From CAVTQY01 sp963736975 (lineage in GTDB: Bacteria; Pseudomonadota; Alphaproteobacteria; Acetobacterales; Acetobacteraceae): a stretch of 64,000 nt of DNA. A program made the position numbers and the translations under genes. Location of the stretch: the NCBI GenBank assembly GCA_963736975.1, contig CAVTQY010000002.1, positions 1,116,001 through 1,180,000 on the forward strand, given 5' to 3'. This document shows positions 15,663 to 24,120 of this stretch, in pieces (positions within the stretch are counted from its first letter, which is position 1; each line of letters opens with the position of its first letter). The notes under the pieces are model-generated. The model saw nothing but the letters and a program-made list of their open reading frames with translations. It was not told the DNA's origin and ran no database searches.

Positions 15663-16847
15663 TCAGATCACCCCCGATGTGCGAAGCTGTTCGATCTCGG
15701 TCCGGCTGTAGCCGAGCCCGATCAGTATTTCTTCGTTGTGCTGGCCGAGCGTCGGCGGCGGGGCATCAATTCGCGGCCCGTCATGGGCGAACCTGAAGGC
15801 CGCCAGCGGCACGCCGAAGCCGCCTTCTATACCTAATGCCTGCGCATGGCGATGGATCACCCCACGCGTCGCGAGTTGCGGGTCGGCAACGGCTTCTTCC
15901 ATGCGGCGAACGCGGGCAGCCGGCACGTGACGGGACTGCAGATAGAACTCCCACTCATCGGCTGTGCGGGTCAGCATGATCTCGGCCAGCACAGATTCCT
16001 CGGTGTCGCGGCAGGCGTCACGCTCCTCGTTCGATCGCTTGATCATCTCCGGCCGCTCCAGCACCGTCCATAACCGCCGCTGCTGGCGCAGGTTGCTCGC
16101 CCCCAACATCACCAGCCCGTCCTTTGTTTGGTAAGCCGAGTTGGTGGCGTGCGGCTGCTTGTTGCCGTGCGGCTCCGGATGGCGGCCATTGCGCAGGTAA
16201 CCGCTGAGGTGGGAGGACATCAGGATCATCGCCACATCCAGCATCGCCATGTCGATACGCTGCCCGCGGCCCGTCCGCTCGCGCTGGAACAGGGCCGCTG
16301 CCAGGGCGAACGCACCCATCGTGCCCGTAGCGTAATCGATCGCCGGGGAGCCGACCTTGATCGGATGCACGTCTTCGGTGCCGGTCATGGCCATGATGCC
16401 CGAGGTTGCCTGGATCACGTGGTCATAGGCGGTCTGCGTTCGCCGAGGGCCGTCCTGCCCGAAGGCGGAGAACGAGGCATAGATCAGCCGCGGATTGATC
16501 GCCGCCATCGCTTCATAGCCGAGGCCCAGCGCCTCGAACGCGCCCGGGCGGTAGTTCTCCACCAGCACATCTGCAGTGCGCACAAGGCGACGCAAAATCT
16601 CGCGTCCGGGCTCGGTCTTCAGGTCGGCTGTGATCGAGCGCTTGTTGGACGCCTGGGTAAGGAAACCGGTGCCCATCTGCCGGCGGTTCAGCTCGCGATC
16701 GGTGCCGGTGCCGCGGCTCTGATCAGGGTCGCGCGGGTGCTCGAGCTTGATAACGTCGGCGCCGAGCACAGCGAGCTGGTAAGCGGCGAAGGGGCCCGCC
16801 AGCACATGCGTTATATCGATCACCCTGATGCCTTCGAACGGGCGCAT
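15663..16847 (-). CDS. CaiB/BaiF-type (family III) CoA transferase
   Basis: This 394-residue family III CoA transferase would move CoA between an acyl-CoA and a free acid. The N-terminus shows GIRVIDITHVLAGPFAAYQL with the conserved GADVIKLEHP motif. The catalytic aspartate is in GSPAIDYATG near residue 170. NKRSITADLKTEPGR and VLVENYRPGAFEALGLGYE are also typical. The substrate is not predictable. It is the first gene of a two-gene minus-strand unit with the luciferase-like oxidoreductase and is divergent from the MoxR gene. Confidence 0.92.
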   Translation of the reverse strand: MRPFEGIRVIDITHVLAGPFAAYQLAVLGADVIKLEHPRDPDQSRGTGTDRELNRRQMGTGFLTQASNKRSITADLKTEPGREILRRLVRTADVLVENYRPGAFEALGLGYEAMAAINPRLIYASFSAFGQDGPRRTQTAYDHVIQATSGIMAMTGTEDVHPIKVGSPAIDYATGTMGAFALAAALFQRERTGRGQRIDMAMLDVAMILMSSHLSGYLRNGRHPEPHGNKQPHATNSAYQTKDGLVMLGASNLRQQRRLWTVLERPEMIKRSNEERDACRDTEESVLAEIMLTRTADEWEFYLQSRHVPAARVRRMEEAVADPQLATRGVIHRHAQALGIEGGFGVPLAAFRFAHDGPRIDAPPPTLGQHNEEILIGLGYSRTEIEQLRTSGVI

Positions 16848-16938
16848 GTGTTGTCCTCCGCTTGGGGCGGAGGCTGGCGAGTTGCCCTGGCCCGGTCAAC
16901 CGCCGACTATGGTCCGCGCAACGAGTTGGAGACGAGGC

Positions 16939-17784
16939 GTGCCGGAGTTCAGGAGCACCGACACCTATATTGCCAGCCGCGACCTGGAGGTCGCGGTCAA
17001 CGCCGCCGTGGCCCTGCAACGCCCGCTGCTGGTCAAGGGGGAGCCCGGCACCGGCAAGACCATGCTGGCCCATGAGGTGGCCGACGCGCTCGGCCATCCA
17101 CTGATCGAGTGGCACATCAAATCGACCACCAAAGCGCAGCAGGGGCTTTACGAATACGACGCGGTTTCCCGCCTGCGCGACGGCCAGCTCGGCGATCCGC
17201 GGGTGCACGACATCGGCAACTACATTGTGCGTGGCAAGCTGTGGGATGCGTTCGAGGCCGACGCGCCTGTCGTGGTTCTGATAGACGAGATCGACAAGGC
17301 GGATATCGAGTTCCCCAACGACCTGTTGCTGGAACTCGATCGGATGCAGTTCTTCGTTTACGAGACACGGCAGACGGTCGTGGCGAAGCACCGGCCCATC
17401 GTGGTGATCACCTCCAACAATGAAAAGGAGCTGCCGGACGCCTTCTTGCGCCGCTGCTTCTTCCATTACATCCGCTTCCCCGACCGCGCGACGATGGAGC
17501 GCATCGTCGAGGCGCATTGTCCCAACATCAAACACGCATTGGCGCGCGAGGCGTTGAATGTGTTCTTCCAGATCCGCGAGATCCCCGGGCTGAAGAAGAA
17601 GCCGGCGACGTCGGAGCTGCTGGACTGGTTGAAGCTGTTGATGATCGAGGACCTTCCGCCGGAGGCGCTGCGCTCGCGCGAGAGCCACGTGGTGATTCCG
17701 CCGCTGCATGGGGCGCTGCTGAAGAACGAGCAGGACGCGCATTTGTTCGAGCGGATCGCGTTCCTGGCGCGGCGCGGGGGATAG
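16939..17784 (+). CDS. MoxR-family AAA+ ATPase (CoxD-like)
   Basis: This AAA+ ATPase has Walker A GEPGTGKT at residues 34-41, Walker B VVLIDEIDKAD, and sensor region ITSNNEKELPDAFLRRCFFHYI. It belongs to the MoxR group of chaperone-like ATPases that mature metalloenzymes or complexes together with VWA partners. The GTG at 16939 is chosen because it follows GGAGACGAGG and gives the family N-terminus PEFRSTDTYIASRDLEVAV; an in-frame ATG at 16909 is an alternative. The VWA gene follows 6 bases after the stop. The pair resembles CoxD/CoxE of CO dehydrogenase clusters, but no such enzyme gene is in the window. Confidence 0.9.
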   Translation: MPEFRSTDTYIASRDLEVAVNAAVALQRPLLVKGEPGTGKTMLAHEVADALGHPLIEWHIKSTTKAQQGLYEYDAVSRLRDGQLGDPRVHDIGNYIVRGKLWDAFEADAPVVVLIDEIDKADIEFPNDLLLELDRMQFFVYETRQTVVAKHRPIVVITSNNEKELPDAFLRRCFFHYIRFPDRATMERIVEAHCPNIKHALAREALNVFFQIREIPGLKKKPATSELLDWLKLLMIEDLPPEALRSRESHVVIPPLHGALLKNEQDAHLFERIAFLARRGG

Positions 17785-17790
17785 CCACCA

Positions 17791-18969
17791 ATGTTCACGA
17801 CCTTCCTGCTGTCCCTGAAGCAGGCGGGGTTGCCGGTCTCCGTGACCGAGTATCTCGCCCTGATCGGCGCCGTGCAGGCTGGGATAGCGCAATACAATGT
17901 GGATGATTTCTATTATCTGAGCCGAGCCGCCCTGGTGAAGGACGAGCGCCATCTCGACCGCTTCGATCGCGTGTTTGCCACCTGTTTCAAGGGCATCGAG
18001 AGCGACAAGGGCGTGACCGCTCGGGAGCTGCCAGCGGAATGGCTGCGCAAAATGGCGGAAAAGCTGCTGACGCCGCAGGAGATGGCGCAGATCAAGGCGT
18101 TGGGCGGGTTCGAGGCGTTGATGGACCGCCTGCGGCAGTTGCTGTCTGAACAGACATCCCGGCATCAGAGTGGTTCGAAATGGATTGGCACCGCGGGAAC
18201 TTCGCCGTTCGGCGCCTATGGCTACAATCCGGAGGGCGTGCGCATAGGCCAGCAGGAGAGCCGGCACCGCCGCGCCGTGAAGGTGTGGGATCGGCGCGAC
18301 TTCCGCGACCTCGACGGCGATCTCGAATTGGGCACCCGTAATTTTCGTGTGGCGTTGCGCCGGCTGCGCCGTTTTGCGCGCGAAGGGGCTCCGGTCGAGC
18401 TCGATATGTCCGATACGATTCGCGCCACCGCCAGCAATGCCGGCGTGCTGGATCTTCGGTTGGTGCCGGAGCGGCACAACGCGATGAAGATCCTGCTGTT
18501 CCTGGATATCGGCGGCTCGATGGACGAGCATGTGCGGCTGTCGGAAGAGCTGTTCTCGGCGGCGCGCTCCGAGTTCAAACATCTCGAGCATTTCTACTTT
18601 CACAACTGCCCTTATGAGCGGGTGTGGAAGGATAATCGCCGGCGTTACGATTGCACGGTTAGCACCGCCGAGGTGCTGCGCACCTATGCGGCGGATTACC
18701 GGCTGATCTTCGTGGGCGACGCTGCAATGAGTCCCTATGAAATCACCATGGCGGGCGGGAGTGTCGAGCATTGGAACGAGGAACCGGGCCGGGCATGGCT
18801 GGACCGGCTTACCTCGCATTACCGGCGCGCCGCCTGGCTCAACCCGACGCCGGAGCGCTCCTGGCCGTTCGTGCAGTCAATCACGATCGTCCGTCAGCTC
18901 ATGGAAGGGCGTATGTTTCCGCTGACGCTCGCCGGGATCGAGGCGATGACGCGGGAGCTGAGTTGGTAG
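17791..18969 (+). CDS. VWA-domain protein, CoxE-like
   Basis: This 392-residue protein has a C-terminal von Willebrand A domain. The metal-site motif D239-x-G-x-S243 is in LFLDIGGSMDEH, and a conserved threonine/aspartate region follows in RLIFVGDAAMSPYEI. The N-terminal 120 residues are helical with the motif GLPVSVTEYLALIGAVQAG, typical of proteins paired with MoxR ATPases. It is presumably the partner of the upstream ATPase in assembling or activating a target complex. No signal peptide is visible, so it should be cytoplasmic. The target is not identifiable from the window. Confidence 0.9.
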   Translation: MFTTFLLSLKQAGLPVSVTEYLALIGAVQAGIAQYNVDDFYYLSRAALVKDERHLDRFDRVFATCFKGIESDKGVTARELPAEWLRKMAEKLLTPQEMAQIKALGGFEALMDRLRQLLSEQTSRHQSGSKWIGTAGTSPFGAYGYNPEGVRIGQQESRHRRAVKVWDRRDFRDLDGDLELGTRNFRVALRRLRRFAREGAPVELDMSDTIRATASNAGVLDLRLVPERHNAMKILLFLDIGGSMDEHVRLSEELFSAARSEFKHLEHFYFHNCPYERVWKDNRRRYDCTVSTAEVLRTYAADYRLIFVGDAAMSPYEITMAGGSVEHWNEEPGRAWLDRLTSHYRRAAWLNPTPERSWPFVQSITIVRQLMEGRMFPLTLAGIEAMTRELSW

Positions 18970-18990
18970 CGTGGCAAGGGAGGATCAGGA

Positions 18991-19737
18991 ATGGGGCGCC
19001 TGGCAGGCAAGACTGCTTTCATCACCGGCGCCGGCACCGGAATAGGTCGTGCCACGGCGGTCCTGTTCGCACGTGAGGGCGCCCTGGTCGCGATTGCGGA
19101 AATCGATGCCGTAGCGGGCGAAGAAGCCGCCCATCTCGTCGGCGACCGGGCTATCGCCATCCGCACAGACGTCACCGATCCTGAAAGTTTGCAAGCTGCG
19201 ATCCGTCATGCCAGCGATCATTTCGCCGGCTTGCACATCCTGCACAACAATGCCGGCGGCTCGACGCCACAGGACAACACCGCCGTCGAAGCGCCGCTCG
19301 AGGAATTCTGGCGAGCGATCAAATTGGATCTCTACGGAACATTCCTGGGATGCCGGTTCGGGATTCCCGAAATCATCCGCTCCGGCGGCGGCGTGGTCAT
19401 CAACATGGCGTCCAACCTTGCGCTGATGGGAATTGCAGGGCGCGACTGCTACACCGCAGCGAAAGGCGGGATCGCGGCGCTGACCCGTTCGCTCGCCGTT
19501 GAGTTCGCCGCTCAGAAGGTCCGGGTTAACGCGATCGCTCCGTCGGCCACGATGACAGGCCGTGTGCGCCGGCTGATGGAGGGCAACGCGGCCATAGACC
19601 GGTTGGCGAAATCGCACTTGCTGGGTCTAATCGAACCGGAGGACGTCGCCCAGGCGGCTCTCTATCTTGCTTCCGACGAGGCGCGCATGATCACCGGCCA
19701 GATCCTGCCGGTGGATAGCGGCGTGACAATTTCCTAG
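18991..19737 (+). CDS. SDR-family NAD(P)-dependent oxidoreductase
   Basis: This is a 248-residue classical short-chain dehydrogenase. It has TGAGTGIG at residues 13-20, HNNAGG in the middle, and the catalytic Ser in NMASN with Tyr-Lys in CYTAAKGG. The C-terminus MITGQILPVDSGVTIS is the usual one. The start is preceded by AAGGGAGGATCAGG. The substrate is unknown. It follows the VWA gene by 21 bases and precedes the dioxygenase by 21 bases, so it may be transcribed with them. Confidence 0.9.
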   Translation: MGRLAGKTAFITGAGTGIGRATAVLFAREGALVAIAEIDAVAGEEAAHLVGDRAIAIRTDVTDPESLQAAIRHASDHFAGLHILHNNAGGSTPQDNTAVEAPLEEFWRAIKLDLYGTFLGCRFGIPEIIRSGGGVVINMASNLALMGIAGRDCYTAAKGGIAALTRSLAVEFAAQKVRVNAIAPSATMTGRVRRLMEGNAAIDRLAKSHLLGLIEPEDVAQAALYLASDEARMITGQILPVDSGVTIS

Positions 19738-19758
19738 CGTCTGCGGGACTTCGATCTC

Positions 19759-20721
19759 ATGCAAATCATCCCAACCGGCCAGTGCCTTGGCGCCCGCATC
19801 GAAGTCACCGATCTCGGGCAGGTGCTGTCCGACACCGATTTCCGCGCCATCCTGCGTGCGCTCGGCACGCATGGCGTACTCTGTTTCCCCGGACAGACAT
19901 TCGACGTACCGGCATTTGCCGCCTTCGGCCGGCGCTTCGGCGAGCTGGAGGTCAACGTCGCGAACCTTTTCCACGAGCCCGGCTGTCCCGAGATGATGAT
20001 CCTATCCAACGTGAAGGACGCGGCGGGCCGGCCGCTCGGCCTGCATGACGCCGGGCAGGGCTGGCACACCGACATGTCGTACAGCCGGGATGTTGCTTTA
20101 GCGAATATCCTGCATGCCCAGCTTGTGCCGCGGCGGAACGGCAAGCCTTTGGGCGAGACGCAGTTCCGCAACATGCACGCTGCTTATGACGATCTGCCGG
20201 AGACGCTCAAGCAGACGCTGGAGGGCCGCACCGCAACACACGATTTCGCCAAGTTCTGGGACATGATGCGGGCACGGCCGGGCTCCACCCGGCAAAAGCT
20301 GACCGAGGCGCAACGCCGCGCCAAGCCGCCGGTCTCGCAGCCGGTGTTCCGCCGCCATCCGATTACCGGCCGCTTTGTCCTTTATGCCAACCCCGGCTAC
20401 ACGATGCGGATTGACGGAATGGAGGAGCGGGAAAGCGGCGAGATCCTCGATTTCCTGTTCCGGCACCAGGAACGCGCCGAGTATCTTTATGCCCATCAGT
20501 GGGCTGAGGGCGACGTGCTGATGTGGGACAATATCGGTACGATCCACAATGCCGTGGCCGACTACATGCCCGACGAGCCGCGCTACATGCGGCGCCTGCA
20601 GGTCATGGCCACGCTGGATATGCCGCGCTGCTCGCCTGACGCATGCCAGATGCGCGTCCAGATTTCGAGATCAGTCTTCGCCCAGGGCGACGTGACCAAC
20701 AAGCAAGCCGATAGGGAGTGA
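19759..20721 (+). CDS. TauD/TfdA-family 2-oxoglutarate dioxygenase
   Basis: This 320-residue Fe(II)/2-oxoglutarate dioxygenase has metal ligands H103 and D105 in WHTDMSY and distal H263 in GTIHNAVADY. The 2-oxoglutarate-binding arginine is in the following YMRRLQV. The TauD family oxidises taurine, 2,4-D, alpha-ketoacids and many other small molecules; the substrate here is not predictable. The last 17 codons overlap a small membrane-protein gene on the opposite strand, and this tail (after LDMPRCSPDAC) is not family-like. Confidence 0.9.
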   Translation: MQIIPTGQCLGARIEVTDLGQVLSDTDFRAILRALGTHGVLCFPGQTFDVPAFAAFGRRFGELEVNVANLFHEPGCPEMMILSNVKDAAGRPLGLHDAGQGWHTDMSYSRDVALANILHAQLVPRRNGKPLGETQFRNMHAAYDDLPETLKQTLEGRTATHDFAKFWDMMRARPGSTRQKLTEAQRRAKPPVSQPVFRRHPITGRFVLYANPGYTMRIDGMEERESGEILDFLFRHQERAEYLYAHQWAEGDVLMWDNIGTIHNAVADYMPDEPRYMRRLQVMATLDMPRCSPDACQMRVQISRSVFAQGDVTNKQADRE

Positions 20722-20865
20722 CAGCAGCCCCCACGAGCCGAGTGCGGTCAGCAGCACATGGTGCGGATCATGCACGGTAAGTTGCAAAAATGCCGCAACG
20801 CCGGCCATCGCCAGTGCGATGAACGCTACGCTCATTCTGCTGACGAGGCTTTTTACCTGATGCAT
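20671..20865 (-). CDS. Small membrane protein, two predicted TM helices
   Basis: This 64-residue protein, MHQVKSLVSRMSVAFIALAM onward, has two hydrophobic segments (about residues 12-29 and 37-58) joined by a short loop containing HDPHH. I do not recognise a family. Its 3' end overlaps the dioxygenase gene by 51 bases in a convergent arrangement. Support comes from the clean two-helix hydrophobicity pattern and a good TTGACA-type promoter upstream. The ribosome site is weak. Confidence 0.5.
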   Translation of the reverse strand: MHQVKSLVSRMSVAFIALAMAGVAAFLQLTVHDPHHVLLTALGSWGLLSLPIGLLVGHVALGED

Positions 20866-20948
20866 GGAAGCTCAATCCCAAACCGCAAACCCAAGACTCG
20901 AAGCCACGTTCTTGGCCGGCCGGTCACAACTCCGGTAGCCAGCAATAC

Positions 20949-20978
20949 ATAGTGATGCAAGCTTAATTGAACTGTCAA
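20949..20978 (-). promoter_or_regulatory. Candidate sigma-70 promoter for the small membrane protein
   Basis: Reading the minus strand, TTGACA (20978-20973), an 18-base spacer and CACTAT (20954-20949) make a promoter-like pair in an AT-rich patch that contrasts with the surrounding GC-rich sequence. The start codon of the 64-residue gene lies about 80 bases downstream. The -10 box is only a partial match. Confidence 0.4.
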
Positions 20979-21023
20979 CTATCTGGCATGGGCCAGCGCG
21001 CGCCGGGCCGATTAGGGGTAGCG

Positions 21024-21942
21024 TCAGCGGGTCGGTCGCGGCGGAGTGTGACTATAATCGTAGAAACCACGTCCGGTTTTGCGTCCAAGCCAACCGGCTT
21101 CGACATATTTCACCAAAAGTGGACACGGGCGATATTTGCTGTCCGACAGCCCCTCATACAGAACCTGCATGATCGACAGGCAGGTGTCGAGACCGATGAA
21201 GTCCGCCAGTTCCAGGGGGCCCATCGGATGGTTGGCGCCGAGTTCGCATGGAGGTATCAATGCCGCTGACCGAGCCGACACCCTCATAAAGGGCGTAAAC
21301 CGCCTCGTTGATCATCGGGACCAGGATGCGGTTGACGATAAAAGCGGGAAAATCCTCTGCTACTGCGACGGTCTTGCCGAGCCGGCTCGCCAGCGCCTGA
21401 ACAGCCAGGAATGTCGGCTGGTCGGTGGCGATGCCGCGGATGATCTCCACCAGCTTCATTACCGGCACCGGGTTCATGAAATGCATGCCGATGAAGCGCT
21501 CTGGCCGATCGGTCGCCGCGGCGAGGCGGGTGATCGATATCGAGGAGGTGTTGGAAGCCAGCATGCAGGAGGACTTCAGATGCGGAGTCAGCGCCTGGAA
21601 CACGGCGTGCTTGACCGCTTCCTTTTCAGTGGCGGCTTCGATGACGAGGTCGGACGCACCGAATGCCGCGTAATCCGCTGTGGTCGTGACCCGTGCCAGC
21701 GCCGCATCGCGCTCCTCAGCGGTGATCAGGTTGCGATTGACCTGCCGCTCCATGTTGTGGCCCATGGTGGCCATCGCGTTTTCGAGGGCTGCGGGGTTCA
21801 CGTCCAGCATGGTGACCGGCAGGCCGGCGAGCGCACAGACATGGGCGATGCCGTTGCCCATCTGTCCGGCGCCGACCACCCCGACGCTGGTGATCTCCGG
21901 GGCTTCGGCCAGCAGGCTGGCCGGTTTGACTTCGACATTCAT
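21024..21942 (-). pseudogene. 3-hydroxyacyl-CoA dehydrogenase (3-hydroxybutyryl-CoA type), single-base frameshift
   Basis: The N-terminal frame (from 21942) has the NAD motif GVVGAGQMGNGIAH, the catalytic-histidine region GMHFMNPVPVMKLVEI and ASNTSSISIT. It runs to EGVGSVSGIDTSMR and then goes out of register. The second frame resumes as LGANHPMGPLELADFIGLDT and ends KTGRGFYDYSHTPPRPTR, the normal C-terminal domain. One extra base at about 21243-21244 explains the switch. The intact protein would be about 305 residues, acting in beta-oxidation or polyhydroxybutyrate-related metabolism. Its ATG overlaps the etfA stop, the usual gene order with electron transfer flavoprotein genes. A real lesion would remove the NAD-domain partner needed for activity. 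Confidence 0.85.
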
Positions 21943-22877
21943 CAGGAGCGCTCCAGTTCGGCCGCCAACTCAGGCAGCGCCGTGAACAGATCAGCCACCA
22001 GGCCGTAATCGGCGACCTGGAAAATGGGCGCTTCCTCATCCTTGTTGATCGCCACGATCACCTTGCTGTCTTTCATCCCGGCGAGGTGCTGGATCGCACC
22101 GGAGATGCCGACGGCGACGTAGAGATCGGGAGCGACGACCTTGCCGGTCTGTCCCACCTGGTAATCGTTCGGGACGAAGCCTGCATCGACCGCCGCACGT
22201 GAAGCGCCGATAGCGGCACCCAGTTTATCGGCGATCGGTTCAAGAAGTTTGAAGTTGTCGCCCGACTGCATGCCGCGCCCCCCGGAGATCACCACACGTG
22301 CGGCGGTCAGCTCCGGCCGCTCGCTCCTGGAGAGTTCAGCGGAAACGAACCGCGACAGCGCCGGCCAGTCGATGGCGGGAGCCGGCTCGATGGCCGCGGT
22401 GCCGCCCTCGCTCGCCACCGGGTCGAAGCTGGCGGCGCGCACCGTGATCACCTTCTTCGCATCCACCGATTTCACTGTGGCAAGCGCGTTGCCGGCGTAG
22501 ATCGGCCGAATGAAAGTGTCGGCATCGACCACGCCGGAGATGTCACTGATCGGCTGGACGTCGAGCAGCGCGGCGACCCTCGGCATGACGTTCTTGCCCA
22601 CCGCCGTGGCCGCGGCTAGCAGGTGGGAATAGCCAGGCGCGAGTTTCACGAGCAGGGCGGCCGTGGGCTCGGCGAGCATATGGGCGAAACCCTCCGCATC
22701 GGCCTTCAGCAGCTTGGCGAGACCGGGCAGCTTCGCGGCTGCTAAAGCCGCGGCCTCGACGTCGCTGCCTACCACCAGCCCGTGCACCTCCCCGAGGGCG
22801 GTCGCCGCCGCAACCGCACTGCGCGACGGCTGCTTGATGCCGGCAGCGTCGTACTCAAGCAGGACGAGGGCGGTCAT
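21942..22877 (-). CDS. etfA: Electron transfer flavoprotein alpha subunit
   Basis: This 311-residue ETF alpha subunit carries the FAD-binding domain in its C-terminal half (GGRGMQSGDNFKLLEPIADK, then VPNDYQVGQTGKVVAPDLYV and GISGAIQHLAGMKDS). With EtfB it passes electrons from acyl-CoA dehydrogenases to ETF-ubiquinone oxidoreductase. It is separated from etfB by 3 bases, and its stop overlaps the 3-hydroxyacyl-CoA dehydrogenase start. Length is normal for bacterial EtfA. Confidence 0.96.
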   Translation of the reverse strand: MTALVLLEYDAAGIKQPSRSAVAAATALGEVHGLVVGSDVEAAALAAAKLPGLAKLLKADAEGFAHMLAEPTAALLVKLAPGYSHLLAAATAVGKNVMPRVAALLDVQPISDISGVVDADTFIRPIYAGNALATVKSVDAKKVITVRAASFDPVASEGGTAAIEPAPAIDWPALSRFVSAELSRSERPELTAARVVISGGRGMQSGDNFKLLEPIADKLGAAIGASRAAVDAGFVPNDYQVGQTGKVVAPDLYVAVGISGAIQHLAGMKDSKVIVAINKDEEAPIFQVADYGLVADLFTALPELAAELERS

Positions 22878-22880
22878 ATT

Positions 22881-23630
22881 TCAGATCACCTTCGCTTCGG
22901 CGCGGAGCTTGGCAACCAGCTCAGCCACCGAGCCGACCTTCTTACCGGCTTGGCGCCGGGGCGGCTCGCCCACCTTCACCAGCGTGAGCCGGGGGGCGGG
23001 ATCGACCCCCAGATCGGCCGGCTTGATCGTCTCGATCGGCTTCTTGCGGGCCTTCATGATGTTGGGCAGCGAGGCGTAGCGCGGCTCATTCAGGCGCAGA
23101 TCGGTGGTCACGACGGCCGGCAGCCACAGCGCCACCGTCTCCAGCCCGCCATCCACCTCACGGGTGACGGTGATGCCGTCGCCCTCGATCAGGACCCTGC
23201 TGGCGAAGGTCCCCTGCGGCCAGCCGAGCAGCGCAGCCAGCATCTGGCCGGTGGCGTTCATGTCGTCATCGATCGCCTGCTTGCCGAGGATGACCAGCTT
23301 CGGCTGCTCGCGTTCGGCAATCGCGCGCAGCAGCTTGGCAACAGCCAACGGCTGCAGCTCGGCGTCGGTTTCGACCAGAATGCCGCGATCGGCCCCCATG
23401 GCGAGCGCGGTGCGGATGGTCTCGGCGCATTGTGCAATACCGAGCGAGACCGCCACGACCTCGGTAGCCACGCCTTTTTCCTTCAAGCGCATCGCCTCTT
23501 CGACGGCGATCTCGTCGAACGGGTTCATCGACATCTTGACGCCGGCGGTTTCCACGCCGGAGCCGTCCGCCTTCACCCGCACCTTCACGTTGTAGTCGAC
23601 CACCCGCTTAACCGGGACGAGTATCTTCAT
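22881..23630 (-). CDS. etfB: Electron transfer flavoprotein beta subunit
   Basis: This is a 249-residue ETF beta subunit starting MKILVPVKRVVDYNVKVRV. The family pattern VSLGIAQCAETIRTALAMGADR and the AMP-binding/recognition region LGKQAIDDDMNATGQMLAALL are present, and the conserved C-terminal LPNIMKARKKP follows. The frame is open 31 codons upstream of the chosen ATG, but that part is Arg/Cys-rich and not family-like. It is the first gene of etfB-etfA-dehydrogenase. The twin-TM gene lies 176 bases upstream on the same strand. Confidence 0.95.
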   Translation of the reverse strand: MKILVPVKRVVDYNVKVRVKADGSGVETAGVKMSMNPFDEIAVEEAMRLKEKGVATEVVAVSLGIAQCAETIRTALAMGADRGILVETDAELQPLAVAKLLRAIAEREQPKLVILGKQAIDDDMNATGQMLAALLGWPQGTFASRVLIEGDGITVTREVDGGLETVALWLPAVVTTDLRLNEPRYASLPNIMKARKKPIETIKPADLGVDPAPRLTLVKVGEPPRRQAGKKVGSVAELVAKLRAEAKVI

Positions 23631-23806
23631 TGGGGAACCGCGCCGTTTCCTGACCGCACACACGACCGGGCCGCCCGAGGCGAGCGGGCAGCCTGTTCGC
23701 ACCTGCAATATGCCGGCGACCATATGTGGCGGCGCGAGCCGATGTCAAACCCATGTCGGGGATGAAGTCGGTCGAACTCTCGACGGCGCTTACCGTCGCA
23801 TCCTAG

Positions 23807-23998
23807 CTAGTGGTGCAGCAGGCTCATCATCAGCGCGAACACCAGCAGCGCGGCCGCTTGCAGGATCACGCGCCAGCGCATCAGCCGGTTGGATCGGACC
23901 GGATCTCCGCCCCCGCGTGCCACCCCGATGATGCCGGCGAACAACACGCCGACCGTGGCGAGCATCAGCAGCGCGACCGGGATGAACAGAAAGATCAT
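23807..23998 (-). CDS. Twin-transmembrane small protein, HIG1-domain-like
   Basis: This 63-residue protein has two hydrophobic helices (residues 1-25 and 44-59) joined by a charged loop GGGDPVRSNRLMRWRV. This is the pattern of the bacterial HIG1/twin-transmembrane small proteins that are conserved next to etfB in alphaproteobacteria. HIG1 proteins in mitochondria are respiratory-complex factors; the role in bacteria is not established. In many relatives a corrinoid adenosyltransferase gene lies between this gene and etfB, but here there is only a 176-base gap. Confidence 0.8.
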   Translation of the reverse strand: MIFLFIPVALLMLATVGVLFAGIIGVARGGGDPVRSNRLMRWRVILQAAALLVFALMMSLLHH

Positions 23999-24120
23999 AT
24001 GAACTCACTTTGGCCGGATATTTGCGAACGTAAAGCCTGACTTGCCTGGATTTCATGAGCCAACCCGCCGACGCGGCAGGAGTTGACCCGGCCATGGCGA
24101 GTATGGTCCGACGCGGCGCA

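Noticed and set aside
16723..18819. A 698-codon minus-strand frame opposite the MoxR and VWA genes
   Set aside because: It is His/Arg/Gln-rich with no recognisable domain and lies antisense to two well-supported genes.
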